From: Craterostigma plantagineum
Taxonomy: Eukaryota > Streptophyta > Magnoliopsida > Lamiales > Linderniaceae
DNA length: 64,000 nt
Reading direction: 5' to 3'
Assembly: GCA_027422505.1 (NCBI GenBank)
Contig: JAPQWV010000017.1
Location: forward strand, 15,501,501-15,565,500
Shown in pieces: positions 30,554-41,067 of the stretch. Numbering within the stretch: position 1 is the first letter of the stretch; the number at the start of each line of letters is the position of its first letter. A program made the position numbers and the translations under genes. Below the pieces are notes generated by a model, which worked only from the letters and a program-made list of their open reading frames with translations, made no database searches and was not told the DNA's origin.

Positions 30554-32101
30554 ATGGTGGACGCCGCAAACGACATTCAACCACCACCAATGGAAGAAGT
30601 ACTAGTGACTGACTGGACGGAGGAGAATCAAGAAGAGACACACAATGACGATCAAACCGAACTGGGGAAATTGAGAGCAGAAGTAGAAATGTTAAGGGCA
30701 GAGCGAGCGCGGAGAACTCGCGTGGAATCACCACCACGACAGGAGACGGAAGAAGAGGAAGCGGAACGATTGCGTCGTGAGGAAGAGCACGCTCGGGCCA
30801 AGGAGCAAGAAAAGGAGACAGAGGAAAAAACGTTGAGGGCGGAAATCAACATCCTGCGAGCCGAGAAGAAGAGAGCTCTGGAAAAAAGACAGATTGTGGA
30901 ATGGGAACGGATGAAGGAAGAGATTCGGAGGTTGAAGGAACTGGTCAATCCGCAAGTGCCCCTCCCGATCCAGCGAGGCTCTCCCTTCTCGGAGGAGGTC
31001 CTTTGCGCTCCCCTACCGAACAATTTTAGATTCCCGGACATGAACCGCTACGACGGATCGGGACCCCCCGAGGATCATCTGGCCAGCTTCGACGGAAATG
31101 CGGCACTCTACCAGTTGGGGACTCGATCAAGTGTCGAGTATTCGCCACGACTCGCGAAAGGAGCTCAACAGTGGTTTACCATGCTACCCGCGGGGGAAAT
31201 TCATAACTTTGCGGACTTCACTCGGTCTTTCCCGAGACAATTTTCCAGTAGCCGAAGAAGACCTTTCTCGGCCGTAAACCTGCTGAATATGAAGCAAGGA
31301 GACCAAGAGAGTCTGCGAGACTACTTGAAGCGATTCAATCGGACCATGATGGAAGTCCCGACCGCCACCTCTGATTTGTTGATCGGGGCCTTCCACAACG
31401 GGCTAAAAGAAGGGGACCTCTATCGGTCATTAGTGAAGAAGTACCCGACCACAGTGGAAGACCTGATAATCAGAGTGGGAAAATACGTGATGGTGGAAGA
31501 GGTGCACAATTTCAAAAAAGGAGATAAGAAGAGAGCGATCGGGACAGTGGATGTTGCGCGGGAGCCAACACGGCCCTTAGGACCGAAGGAAGAGAATCCT
31601 CGAATGGAAGCCCAGAGAAAGTCCCGACCAAGTAATACTCAATGGAAGGTAAGTAAAGCTCGGGCGCTGGAGATTTGCGAGGGGAGGTATTACATTCGGA
31701 GACCGGCTAAAAGCAAAGAAGGACCTAGGAATCCTGTCTCGAAGTCGTATTGTGAATTTCATCGAGAGTATGGCCATACGACGGAGGCCTGCTTTCACTT
31801 GAACGACGAGCTTGAAAGGATCATGGCGGCTAATCCGGAAGCTCGAGCGGAGCTGGTAGTAGGCGGAGAGGCGGGCGCCCCGCGAAAGTATTTCAGGAAG
31901 GATTTCGAACAAGGACCCAGGAGAGACCACCAGTACGCCAGCAATAGACCGCAAAACAGGTTCGATCGATCTCCAGAACGGAGACGAGAGGAGCACCGAA
32001 GGGAAGATAAATCCATCCAAGAGCGAGGAAACGATCAAACAACACCAGAACGTAATCGGGCACCCGCGGAGCATATGTGCCTCCGCGCTGAATTAATATG
32101 A
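30554..32101 (+). CDS. Tat gag polyprotein
   Basis: A single open frame of 515 codons from ATG 30,554 (MVDAANDIQPPPMEEV); the frame extends upstream only through the PBS, so this ATG is preferred. Residues ~30-145 are a highly charged coiled coil. Residues ~165-335 form the retrotransposon gag/capsid domain (FRFPDMNRYDGSGPPEDHL, LLNMKQGDQESLRDYLKRF, FHNGLKEGDLYRSLV). A zinc-binding motif of the Tat type follows: YCEFHREYGHTTEACFHL. The tail is Arg/Glu-rich. This is the only major gene of the element without a visible lesion. It would package the element RNA in a cytoplasmic particle. Confidence 0.9.
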   Translation: MVDAANDIQPPPMEEVLVTDWTEENQEETHNDDQTELGKLRAEVEMLRAERARRTRVESPPRQETEEEEAERLRREEEHARAKEQEKETEEKTLRAEINILRAEKKRALEKRQIVEWERMKEEIRRLKELVNPQVPLPIQRGSPFSEEVLCAPLPNNFRFPDMNRYDGSGPPEDHLASFDGNAALYQLGTRSSVEYSPRLAKGAQQWFTMLPAGEIHNFADFTRSFPRQFSSSRRRPFSAVNLLNMKQGDQESLRDYLKRFNRTMMEVPTATSDLLIGAFHNGLKEGDLYRSLVKKYPTTVEDLIIRVGKYVMVEEVHNFKKGDKKRAIGTVDVAREPTRPLGPKEENPRMEAQRKSRPSNTQWKVSKARALEICEGRYYIRRPAKSKEGPRNPVSKSYCEFHREYGHTTEACFHLNDELERIMAANPEARAELVVGGEAGAPRKYFRKDFEQGPRRDHQYASNRPQNRFDRSPERRREEHRREDKSIQERGNDQTTPERNRAPAEHMCLRAELI

Positions 32102-32700
32102 TATCCGGAGGACCCGCAGTTGGGGACTCAAACAGAGCCAGAAAGGAGGTAAGGAAGCTCGAGAGCTTGGGAGTGACATCGGTACAAAGGCGACACAGAC
32201 TCATCATTTCCTTTGGGCCCGAGGACTTTCATGGAGGAGACGAAGCACATGAGGATGTCCTAGTCATTCGAGCGAAATAGCAAATGATGACGTGGGCAGG
32301 GTCTTCGTCGATAATGGGAGTTCTGTGAACATCATTTTCAAAGAGACCATGGACTAGATGGAATTGGGAGAATATTGTATGGACCTTGTGGAGACGGCGT
32401 TATTCGGATTCACGGGGCATGCCATCGAAGCGGTAGGACTGATCCAGCTTCCCTTGACTCTGGGATCGGGGGAATTGAAAGACCCAAATAGCCCCTTTCC
32501 TGGTCGTCGACATGTCTTCCTCTTACAATGTTATATTGGGACGCCCTGCGCTTAGCTCCTTTGCAGCAATCGCCTCGGCTCTACATCAAAAAATGAAGTT
32601 TCCAGTGGGAGATCGGGTAGGAGAGGTACTCGGGGATCGGAAGACAGCGTAAGTGCTATGTGGAAGAAGTGAGGATCGAGTTGAAGTCATTGAAAAGCCG
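32102..32700 (+). pseudogene. Tat aspartic protease region
   Basis: Fragments in shifting frames: FGPEDFHGGDEAHEDVLVI, then RVFVDNGSSVNIIF with the catalytic DNG-S variant of the retropepsin motif (about 32,298-32,340). An in-frame TAG follows (ETMD-stop-MELGEYC), then FGFTGHAIEAVGLIQLPLTL, and in another frame a YNVILGRPAL-type block near 32,530-32,560. At least two frameshifts and one stop, so polyprotein processing would fail. Confidence 0.7.
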
Positions 32701-32758
32701 TTGAGAAGGTCATCCCAGAAGCCGAGGAGCCCTCTACGCCATACACGCCCTTCCAGAA

Positions 32759-34200
32759 GTGGGAACTGAGGGCGAAACAGAGGAAGTCGTGATCAGACCT
32801 CCATCGGGAACGGTCAAGATTGCTCGAGGCTTATCCCCCGAGCTAAAGGCCGATCTCATCAAGCAGCTGAAAGAGAACGAAGATGTGTTCGCCTGGTCGG
32901 CGAATGAGCTCACCGTGATGCCAAGGAATATAATGGAGCACCGACTAAACATCTCCCCCTCGGTCAGGCCAGTCTTCCAGAAAAAGAGACATCTCGGAGC
33001 ACAAAAGGACGCGATAGTTAAGGAACAAGTGGGGGAACTCTTGAAGGCGGGGTATATTCGGGAAATATAGTTCCCGATATGGTTGTCAATCGTGGTGTTG
33101 GTCCCTAAGTCGGCGGAAAAATGGCGCATGTGCGTCGACTTCCGAGACCTGAACAAAGCATGCCCGAAGGATTGTTACCCCTTGCCACGCATCGACCAGT
33201 TGGTAGACTCAATAGCCGGGCATGAGCTCTTATGCTTCCTAGACGCTTTCCTGGGTTATCACCTGATAGGGTTGGCCGAGGAAGACCAACCTAAAGTCAG
33301 CTTCATCACCTCAGAGGGAACCTTTTGCTACGTGGTCATGTCGTTCGGGCTGAAGAACGCAGGAGCCACCTATCAGAGACTAATGGATTGGGTTTTCGAG
33401 GCACAGATCGGACGGAACGTAGAAGTTTATGTGGATGATATCCTGATCAAGTCCAAAACAGAAGCTAGCTTCTCGGGAGATCTCCGTGAAACTTTTTCTA
33501 CGGCCCGAAGGTATGGCTTGAAGTTAAACCCCGCTAAGTGCACATTCGGGGTACGCTCGGGGAAGTTCTTAGGGTACATGGTCACCCGATCTGGTATCTA
33601 GGCCAACCCCGAAAAAGTGAAAGCCATCGCTGACATGGCCTCCCCGAAGAATCTCAACAAGGTCCAAAGGCTGACAGGGAGGGTAACGGCCCTATCCCGG
33701 TTTATTTCCAGGTCTGAGGAAAGAAGTATGCCATTCTTCAAAGTGTTGAGAAAGGTCAAGGATTTCGAGTGGACGCCTGAGTGTGAGAAAGCTTTCCTGA
33801 AGGAATACTTGAAGGAGCTACCAATATTGAACAACCCAACACCCGGGGAGGAACTTCTCGTTTATCTCTCGGCCTCTCCTCGGGCAGTCAGCTCCGTGAC
33901 GGTCCGGGAAGAGGAAAAGGTGCAGAAATCGGTCTACTTTGTCAGTCATCTCCTGAAGGGTGCGGAAGTTCGATACACTTTTCAGGAAAAATTGTTATTA
34001 GCCTTGGTGATCACAGCCAGGAGGTTGAGGCCTTACTTCCTATCACATCCGATCGTAGTACCCACCAACAGTCCGTTGGGGGTGATCGTGACTCGACCAG
34101 ATATCTCAGGAAGATCGATCAAATGGGTAACCGAGTTAGGGGAGTACGACATCCAGTTTCGACCCCGGGCGGCCATCAAAGCTCAGGCCCTGGCTGATTG
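32759..34200 (+). pseudogene. Tat reverse transcriptase and first RNase H
   Basis: RT: ADLIKQLKENEDVFAWSANE, MEHRLNISPSVRPVFQKKR, a stop at 33,068-33,070, then PKSAEKWRMCVDFRDLNKAC, FLDAFLGYHLIGL, MSFGLKNAGATYQRLMD, and the active site EVYVDDILIKSK. A stop at 33,599 (RSGI-stop-ANPEK) separates the connection region and RNase H: FISRSEERSMPFFKVLRK, FEWTPECEKAFLKEYLK, LVYLSASPRAVSSVTVRE, RYTFQEKLLLALVITARRL. The motif order is standard for Gypsy. The YVDD residues are intact; the stops prevent full translation. Confidence 0.88.
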
Positions 34201-34205
34201 TCGAG

Positions 34206-34706
34206 ATGACAGAAGAGGGACCTGTCGAGATGTGGAAGATCTATGTGGATGATTCCTATTGTCAGTTCGGAAATGGCGTCGGGGTGGTAATAGTTTCACC
34301 CTGGGGCGAGGAGACTAGCTTAGGGGTGAGGTTGGACTTTCGAGCCTCCAATAACAAAGTCGAATATGAAGCTCTCTTGCTTGGAATGAGGACAGCGATT
34401 AGGATGGGATTGGCCCGAGTAACTTTATATTCTGACTCACAGCTAGTGGTCCAGCAAGCCGAGGGGAATTTTGCTATTAGGGAGGACAAGCTAGCAGAAT
34501 ACGCGAAGTCTTTCAGAAAGCTTAAGGAAAAATTCGGGGAGGTTAAGTTGGAGCTCATTAATAGGAAGGAGAACGAAAAGGCAGACAGGATCGCCAAGTG
34601 GGCCAGCACGTTAAAGATGCCGAGGAAGGGGTTAAGGTGGAAAAAGCGCCCCAGTCCACCAGATCGAGGAGATAAGAGAACTGGAACCCGAGGATTGGCG
34701 ATATAA
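34206..34706 (+). CDS. Tat second RNase H (archaeal-type, aRNH)
   Basis: A separate open frame holding a complete type-I RNase H fold: KIYVDDSYCQFGNGVGVVIV (first Asp), NNKVEYEALLLGMRTAIRMG (Glu), VTLYSDSQLVVQQAEG (second Asp), and NEKADRIAKWAS (last Asp). Possession of this second RNase H between the Gypsy RNase H and integrase defines the Tat clade; it is thought to have been acquired from the host. The usual DGS around the first Asp reads DDS. After WAST the frame drifts, so fusion to integrase is lost. Confidence 0.85.
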   Translation: MTEEGPVEMWKIYVDDSYCQFGNGVGVVIVSPWGEETSLGVRLDFRASNNKVEYEALLLGMRTAIRMGLARVTLYSDSQLVVQQAEGNFAIREDKLAEYAKSFRKLKEKFGEVKLELINRKENEKADRIAKWASTLKMPRKGLRWKKRPSPPDRGDKRTGTRGLAI

Positions 34707-35896
34707 TATCTATCGCTATCTCGAGACACGGGTCTTACCCGAGGACAGGATCCAGGCTAGAATAACGCAAAAGAGGGCTGGCCGTTTTACCCTCATAGAC
34801 GGAATGCTTGTCGAAAGAAGAGGCCGTGGTATCAGCATGCCCCCTCGACCAATGGGGTATGGACATAGTCGGGCCGTTTGAAGGTAACGCCTCACAGAAG
34901 AAGTTCCTCCTGGTCGCGATTGACTATTTCTCCAAGTGGGTGGAGGCCGAGGCCTTAGCGCGGATTACCGAAGCTGCGGTGATCGCCTTCTTGTGGAAGA
35001 ATATCTTGTGCCGATTCGGGATCCCGAGGAGATTGATTAGCGACAATGGGAGGCAGTTTAGCGGACGTAAGCTAAAGGAATGGTGCGAAGGATGGGATCG
35101 AGCAAATATTCACCTCTGTGGCCTACCCGCAAAGCAATGGCCAAGTGGAGGTAACCAATCGAACCATCGTCCAAGCAAACCGAAGCTGCGGTGATCGCCT
35201 TCTTGTGGAAGAATATCTTGTGCCGATTCGGGATCCCGAGGAGATTGATTAGCGACAATGGGAGGCAGTTTAGCGGACGTAAGCTAAAGGAATGGTGCGA
35301 AGGATGGGATCGAGCAAATATTCACCTCTGTGGCCTACCCGCAAAGCAATGGCCAAGTGGAGGTAACCAATCGAACCATCGTCCAAGCATTGAAGGTACG
35401 GCTGGACGGGTTAAGAAGGGCCTGGTTCAATGAGCTGCAGAGTGTACTTTGGTCTTATCGAACCACTCCTCGAGTCGGGACGAAGGAGACACCCTTTTGC
35501 TTAGTATACGGAAGTGAAGCAGTATTACCCGTGGAAATAGGCCAAGAAAGCGCCCGAGTTGTAGGATATTCAGAAGAGAATGATCGGCTCCGGGCCGATG
35601 AACTGGACTTGATCGAGGAAGGGAGACAAAAGGCCGCGCTTCGGATGGCAGCCTATCAGAGAAAGATCACCCGAGCTTACAACCGGAAGGTGTGCCTGAG
35701 AAGGTTTGAGGAAGGAGAGCTCGTCATGAAGGAAATACAACACAAGGGGAAGCGAGGGAAGCTGGATCCCAAATATGAAGGACCGTATAAGGTGATCAAG
35801 AAGGCCGGAGAAGCCGCCTATTACCTGGAAGACTTAGATGGAAAGAAGCTACAAAGACCACATAACGCGCGGCATTTGAAGAAATATTACCCGTGA
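34700..35896 (+). pseudogene. Tat integrase with exact internal duplication
   Basis: Core domain: CPLDQWGMDIVGPFEGN (first Asp), FLLVAIDYFSKWVEAEA, RFGIPRRLISDNGRQFSG (second Asp), then MAYPQSNGQVEVTNRTIVQA with the catalytic Glu. C-terminal part: WSYRTTPRVGTKETPF, LVYGSEAVLPVEIG, YNRKVCLRRFEEGELV, KLDPKYEGPYKVIKKAGEAA, RPHNARHLKKYY. An exact 212-bp tandem duplication (34,967-35,178 / 35,179-35,390) repeats the second-Asp region, and one base is missing before AYPQSNG. The N-terminal HHCC finger was not found. It cannot be functional. Confidence 0.88.
34967..35390 (+). repeat. 212-bp perfect tandem duplication in Tat integrase
   Basis: Two adjacent copies (34,967-35,178 and 35,179-35,390), each beginning ACCGAAGCTGCGGTGATCGC-like and ending GTCCAAGCA. 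I found no difference between them by eye. The complete identity implies an event younger than the LTR divergence, or an assembly artefact. Confidence 0.9.
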
Positions 35897-36039
35897 GACG
35901 TTCTCGGGATCGTACCCTATTAATCTATCATATTCGTGCTTTGTCTATTTTCTTATTAGGGAGTCTCAGCAGCACAAGTTGTTTATCCTTATTGCCGAAC
36001 ATTCGTATTTTTAATGAAGTCATTTATGTCCGAAAAAGC

Positions 36040-36640
36040 GCAGAAAATGAAGAGAAGTCCTCCGATGAGGCCCGATCACCCATGAGGGTGAAGAAAATCT
36101 CCAACGAAAATAAAGAAAAGTCCTCGGATGAGGCCCGATCACCCATGAGGGTGAAGAAAATCTCCAAACGAAAATGAAGAGGAGTCCTCGGATGAGGCCC
36201 GATCACTTATGAGGATGAAGAAAATCTCCAATGAAAGAAAAGTCCTCGGATGAGGCCCGATCACCAATGAGGGTGAAGAAAATCTCCAAACGAAAATGAA
36301 GAAAGGATGAGGCCCGATCACCCATGAGGGTGAAGAAAATCTCCAAACGAAAATGAAGAAAATTCATCGGATGAGGCCCAATCACCCATGAGGGTGAAGA
36401 AAATCTCCAAACGAAAATGAAGAAAAGTCCTCGGATGAGGCCCGATCACCCATGAGGGTGAAGAAAATCTCCAATGAAAGAAAGGTCCTCGGATGAGGCC
36501 CGATCACCCGCGCGGGTGAAGAAAATCTCCAATTAAAGGGAAGTCCTCGGACGAGGCCCGATCACTCGCGAGGGTGAAGGAAATCCGAAGTCCTCGGACG
36601 AGGCCAGATCACCCCTGAGGGTGAAGGAAATCGTCGGGAA
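36040..36640 (+). repeat. Ten-unit tandem array in the Tat 3' untranslated region
   Basis: Units of about 58-64 bp built on TCCTCGGATGAGGCCCGATC followed by ACCCATGAGGGTGAAGAAAA and TCTCCAA. Unit starts (GATGAGG/GACGAGG) lie at 36,064, 36,127, 36,191, 36,249, 36,306, 36,370, 36,434, 36,492, 36,550 and 36,597. Each unit contains two short hairpins (CTCGGATGAG; CACCCATGAGGGTG). The last two are the most diverged. Tandem arrays after pol are common in Tat-lineage elements. Confidence 0.92.
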
Positions 36641-36817
36641 AATCACGATTGTTGATCAATGCTAAAACAATGGAGGACGCATAGAAAAGCAAGACGAACA
36701 CTTAAGAATATGAATGCAAATACACAAAAGAGCAAAGTCTGCGAAAAATTAGAAGTCCCGCGATTTACAGAGCTGAATAGAACGACAATGTAGCGAAAAA
36801 TAGCATACGGAAGATAT

Positions 36818-37560
36818 CTATCGCCTCATCACCCGGGCATAGGGCGTCCCCAGATATCGGATCCCCGAGGAAGCAAAGGCCTCTTCATCTTGAGGAATCT
36901 TCGTGTGTTTTAGCGCCGAAGTCCTGCCCGAATGTGGGGGTACAATACGCCTCACCCGATTCAGGGGTCGAGCCCGATTATTGCTCCCTCGGAGCCTTGA
37001 ACGAGTGTCTTGATCCTCAGCAGGGGAATCCGCCAACAACTCCTTTAGTTCAGCGATTTGGCGATCCTTCTCACCCAAGAACGTAGTCAATCGGGTACAA
37101 GCGTCCTCATAGTACTGAAGCAAGGCGCGTTGTTGAGTATAACGCCGAAGTCCCTCGCAGGAGAGTGAGTAGGACTAGCGAAGAAAGTGAGGAAAGAATA
37201 AAGAAAGAAGGAGAATAAAAGGCGAAGGCCGATATGACTAACCCGACTCTCGCTTAAAGCCCACCAATCCCAGAAGCTGGAATCGAATCTTGCCAGACGT
37301 CGCTTTTCACTGGATTCCAGAAAATTTTCCATGAACTGGCGGGAGGAAGCACCATCAGCCTCCAGAAGGAAACGAGGGGTCCGGCGAAGTCCTCCCGAGG
37401 AGAGTTCCTCTCGAGAAGGGCGGGCCACGATGACTTGGCCTTCCCTATGTGGAAAATCCGCGTTTACGTTTGAAGCAAAACATGTTGCCTCCTCCCATAA
37501 ATCCCAAAGAGGACGCGAGGGGGGGATCTGAAGGGAAGTTTCCCCTGAGGTGAGAGCGCG
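36818..37560 (-). pseudogene. Antisense ORF 2 of the Tat element (coiled-coil protein remnant)
   Basis: On the minus strand: PSRPLWDLWEEATCF, SFWDWWALSESR, then (after a possible intron or frameshift near 37,120) YYEDACTRLTTFLGEKDRQ, IAELKELLADSPAEDQDTR, and the C-terminus YLGTPYARVMRR with a stop at 36,818. It looks like a small protein with a coiled-coil segment, antisense to the element's RNA. I do not recognise a named domain. It may have formed one unit with antisense ORF 1 or been separate. Confidence 0.45.
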
Positions 37561-38193
37561 CCATTCTAGGATTTATCAATAAGCTGGGTAAAAATACATA
37601 AAACTTAGAGGATAGAGAAGAAACGAGTGCGTTGTAAGCTAAGAAGGAAAAGGAGGGTGAAATCCCACGTCGGAGAGATAAAATAACCTGAAGGAAGTAA
37701 ACTTAGTAAAGCTGAGGAAGATAAGTAGAACTGATTGAGATCGATTTTATAGGGAGACAAGCCCGTAAAGAGCGGACTGTTACAAAGATCGGGTCTTAAG
37801 GGGAATTCGAAGTTTAAATAAAGGAATACGAAGTCCTGGGATAAAAAGGGCCGTTGAGTAACGATCGAAGAGATGCTCGGGAAGATGAGGGAACATTTGG
37901 AGATCGTACTCGGGAAGCATAGTTTGGCGATTATGGGAAAAATACAATAGAGCTGGAAACTCCCGATCGTAGCTGACTGTTTACCATAAACTTGAGAAAA
38001 TGCCAATCGATGATAGCATAAACAAACGCGATGCGGAAGGATTATAGTTAGACTAATACAATAGAGTTCGAAAAGGAAAGAACAGGGACAAAAGAGGAAG
38101 GACATATTATTCATAAACAAAAGATATAAAGAGAAATAAGTTCGTCTACACAATCGGCAATTTCTTAGGGCGGAGCGACCGATTCGGTCTGAT

Positions 38194-40422
38194 TCAACTC
38201 CACCCCGTCTTCTCTGTCTCGGCCACCACCGACTCGACCAGGGACGCCAGCTGCTCCTTTCCTCGGCGAGGGACCTCATCCTCGGGGCTTGGCTCTACTC
38301 TGTCAATGACGGGCTTGGGGGCTCTGAGAATCTCATCGGGTTGCGCCCCGGATTGCTCCTCTGGGTGCTTGTCGGGCTGCTTCTCGAGTTCCTCAGGGTC
38401 TTGAACCGGGATTGGGGGATCTTCTCCACTCGAGGGCGTGGCCGCAACCTCCTCGAAGATGGCATCTTCATAACCCGCCTGGGCGGCTGACTCTGGCTTG
38501 TAGCCATCAGGGGGACATTCAGCAAGAGCCCGATCTGCATTTAGGAAGTCAAGCTTGAATTTATAGCGGACAAAGCCATACTTCCGGAATTGACGAAGAC
38601 AGCCCCAGAAGCCATACTTAAAGTATGTAACGACTTGCCTCCCATAAGCCTTCCGAGGCAAATAATCTCGCTCGAGGGCCTCTTCCAGATCGCGGAAATT
38701 CCGCTCTGCCTCCTCCCGAGCCCCGGTCTCCTTAGAAAGGGCTTTTATCGCCTTCTCCGCCTCGGCGCGAGCATTTTCACCTGCTTCTTCAGCTCGTCCT
38801 CCCTCGACTTGGATTCCTCCTTGACTCGAGCAAGTTCGTCCTTCAACTTCTTCTCAGAGGTGGTGAGCGTGATGCAGTCTTCGTGCATGAAAAGCATCAT
38901 CTTCAGGGCCTCGGCACCGCAAGCAAAGCTCTGAGAGACGAAAGGCAAAAAAGGAATAGAGAAGTTTGAAGGGAGGTGGCGAATGGCGAGAGGAGAAGGA
39001 AAAGAAGGAAGTTGGTACCTGACCCATATGCTGGGCGAAGAGGGAGAAGAACTCCCAAGGGTTCATACTCGAGAGATGAGATTGGTTGGCCTCATTTCGG
39101 AAACTCCGGAGAAATTCCACACATTGAGTTCCACAGGGCCGGTGGAAGTAATCGGGCTGCTCGACAGGGTCCGTGGGAGGAGGGGAGTCCTCAGTGGCGC
39201 CCGAGCCTGATCGGGCACTAGATTTAGCTTTCTTCGCGGCGGAGGTACTCGGGGCCTATGGCGCCTTCCTTTTTGGGGCCACCTTCGGGAACCCCGAGGA
39301 GGAGGCCGAAGCCTTGCCCTTGCCCTTGTTGAGAGCCCGAGTAACAGAGGCAGGGGAGGAGCCTGAGAAGAACCTCCCTTCTTCATCTGCTCTTGTAGCA
39401 GATCGGCAAGGTCCATGCGTAAGTCTATCGGAAAGAAACCAAGTTAGAGATAAAGTTGAGGAAGAGAAGTAGAAAGCAGATAAGATATACCTAGGTTATC
39501 TACTTCTAGCCCTTTGGAACAATAACCAAAGTGACATAGCAAATCATCCTTTACAAGCTCAGGGGCGCTGAAGCTTCGATCCCGAGGACTTCCATGAACC
39601 CCTCAACCTCTAAATTGGGAGCGAGAGGAAAGGGAGTGGACACAGACACGGCCTGGGGCCAGTTGTCAATGGTGTTGTTCTCGGGACATCCCTCGGGAGA
39701 CCAAACGTAGAAGAACTTCTTCATCTATCCCTTGTGGGAGGAGGGATTCCCAAGAAGGAATTCCTTGGGAGCAGTGGAAGAGAAGAAGAATTTACCTGTT
39801 TCTTTCTGGTTTATTTTCAACAAAGAAAGAAGAAGAGAGAGAGAGAAAGGGAGATGGAAATATCTGATAAGAATCGCCGTAGAAAGGAGAAGACTGTAAG
39901 AATTGGGAGTTAATTGACTCGGGGATATTTTGGTAATGGTTGCAAAGTTCGGCTATGAAAGGGGCAAGAGGGAGACGGAGGCCCATATCTAGCTGGTCCA
40001 GGAAATATGTATGAAAGCCTTTGGGAGGACCGCTGATGACGTCCCGAGGTCCAGGAATCCGAACCTCGAAATCAGGTCCTAACCCAGCCCGATCGATGAT
40101 CCATGGGACATGGGATTCCCGAAGAGAGGAGACGTTCACTTCATGTCAGGGAAGCTTGACCTCCTCGCGAAATTCTTCCATTTGAGAAGCCCAGTCGGAT
40201 AGAGCTCGAAGATAGGCTTCCTCGCTCGGGTATCCTATGCGCTGAGGGGGGGCGAAAAATATCCAAGTCAGGATAATTACTCAGAGCTTCCATGGCGGCG
40301 AAAAATGAAACGAAAAGGGACGACGAGGAAGAAGAGGGGGATTTCGGCTGGCCTAGGGTTGAAAAGGAAGTTGGATGATTGGGGGAAGACGAAGTCGTAA
40401 GGCTGTTCATGGCAAAGGGCAA
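38194..40422 (-). pseudogene. Antisense ORF 1 of the Tat element (PF04195-like 'gypsy type transposon' domain)
   Basis: Minus-strand gene-like series starting near 40,411 (MNSLTTSSSPNHPTSF). At 40,139-39,850 it has PKGFHTYFLDQLDMGLRLPL and APFIAELCNHYQNIPESIN, matching the consensus of the plant Transposase_28 (PF04195) domain: P.GF..Y......G.RLPL..F....L.......QL. A region near 39,700 continues it. A Ser/Pro/Lys-rich linker (39,063-39,416), a coiled coil (38,745-38,948, EKKLKDELARVKEESKSRED) and a C-terminal domain (TYFKYGFWGCLRQFRKYGFV, acidic tail to 38,194) follow. Several frame changes could be introns or damage. Function is unknown; some Tat-like elements carry such antisense genes. Confidence 0.6.
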
Positions 40423-41067
40423 AATCCTAAAACCAAAACCCTAAAATAGCTGAAGGGGCGAACACAGAGGAAAAGGGCGGAGAAAAAGGAAGATGAAATC
40501 TCAAGATGGCAGTTACGCGATTCGGAGACGAAATCAGAGCGAAGATAAACATAAATGGCGAAATGAAAGGAGAGAGAAGGATAACTTACCAATGACGGCG
40601 GCGAAGAAGACGATTGGGCAGGGGCGGACGGAACGACGATTTGAGAGAGGGAAGGAATAACGCACTGGAGTTTTCGTTTAAGTGAGGGAAAGTGAGAAAG
40701 AGGAAATGAGAAAAATGAAGATCGAAAACCCTAAAAGAAGGGGAAAAGGCACGGAAAATAAGAAAAGAAAAAAGAAAAGGAAAAAGGAAAAGAAGGAAGG
40801 GACGTCGAACCCTTCAGAGAGAGCCACGTGTTGGATCAATCTGATTATGATCTGATGGGGCGGCAATTTTCCCGCCCAAAGGAAAGCGCGACGTGGCCCG
40901 GCGAGAGGTCATCACGAGAGGTCACTAAGGAGCAAGAAGAAGGGTATTCTAGTACCCGAGAAGGTTCCCCGAGAAGGACCAAATGGTCTTTGAGCCAGTT
41001 ATTTTACCGATAGCTAACGTCCAAATACTCGTTACACTCTTTTTGGACTATTTTAGGGGCGGACTAT

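Noticed and set aside
36040..36640. CRISPR-like regular repeats
   Set aside because: Units are contiguous and whole-unit similar, with no unique spacers, in a plant retrotransposon 3' UTR. It is a tandem array.
37605..38279. 224-codon minus-strand ORF
   Set aside because: Composition is low-complexity Phe/Leu/Ser. It overlaps the acidic C-terminus of antisense ORF 1 in another frame and has no motif; it is kept only as unassigned DNA within the Tat element.
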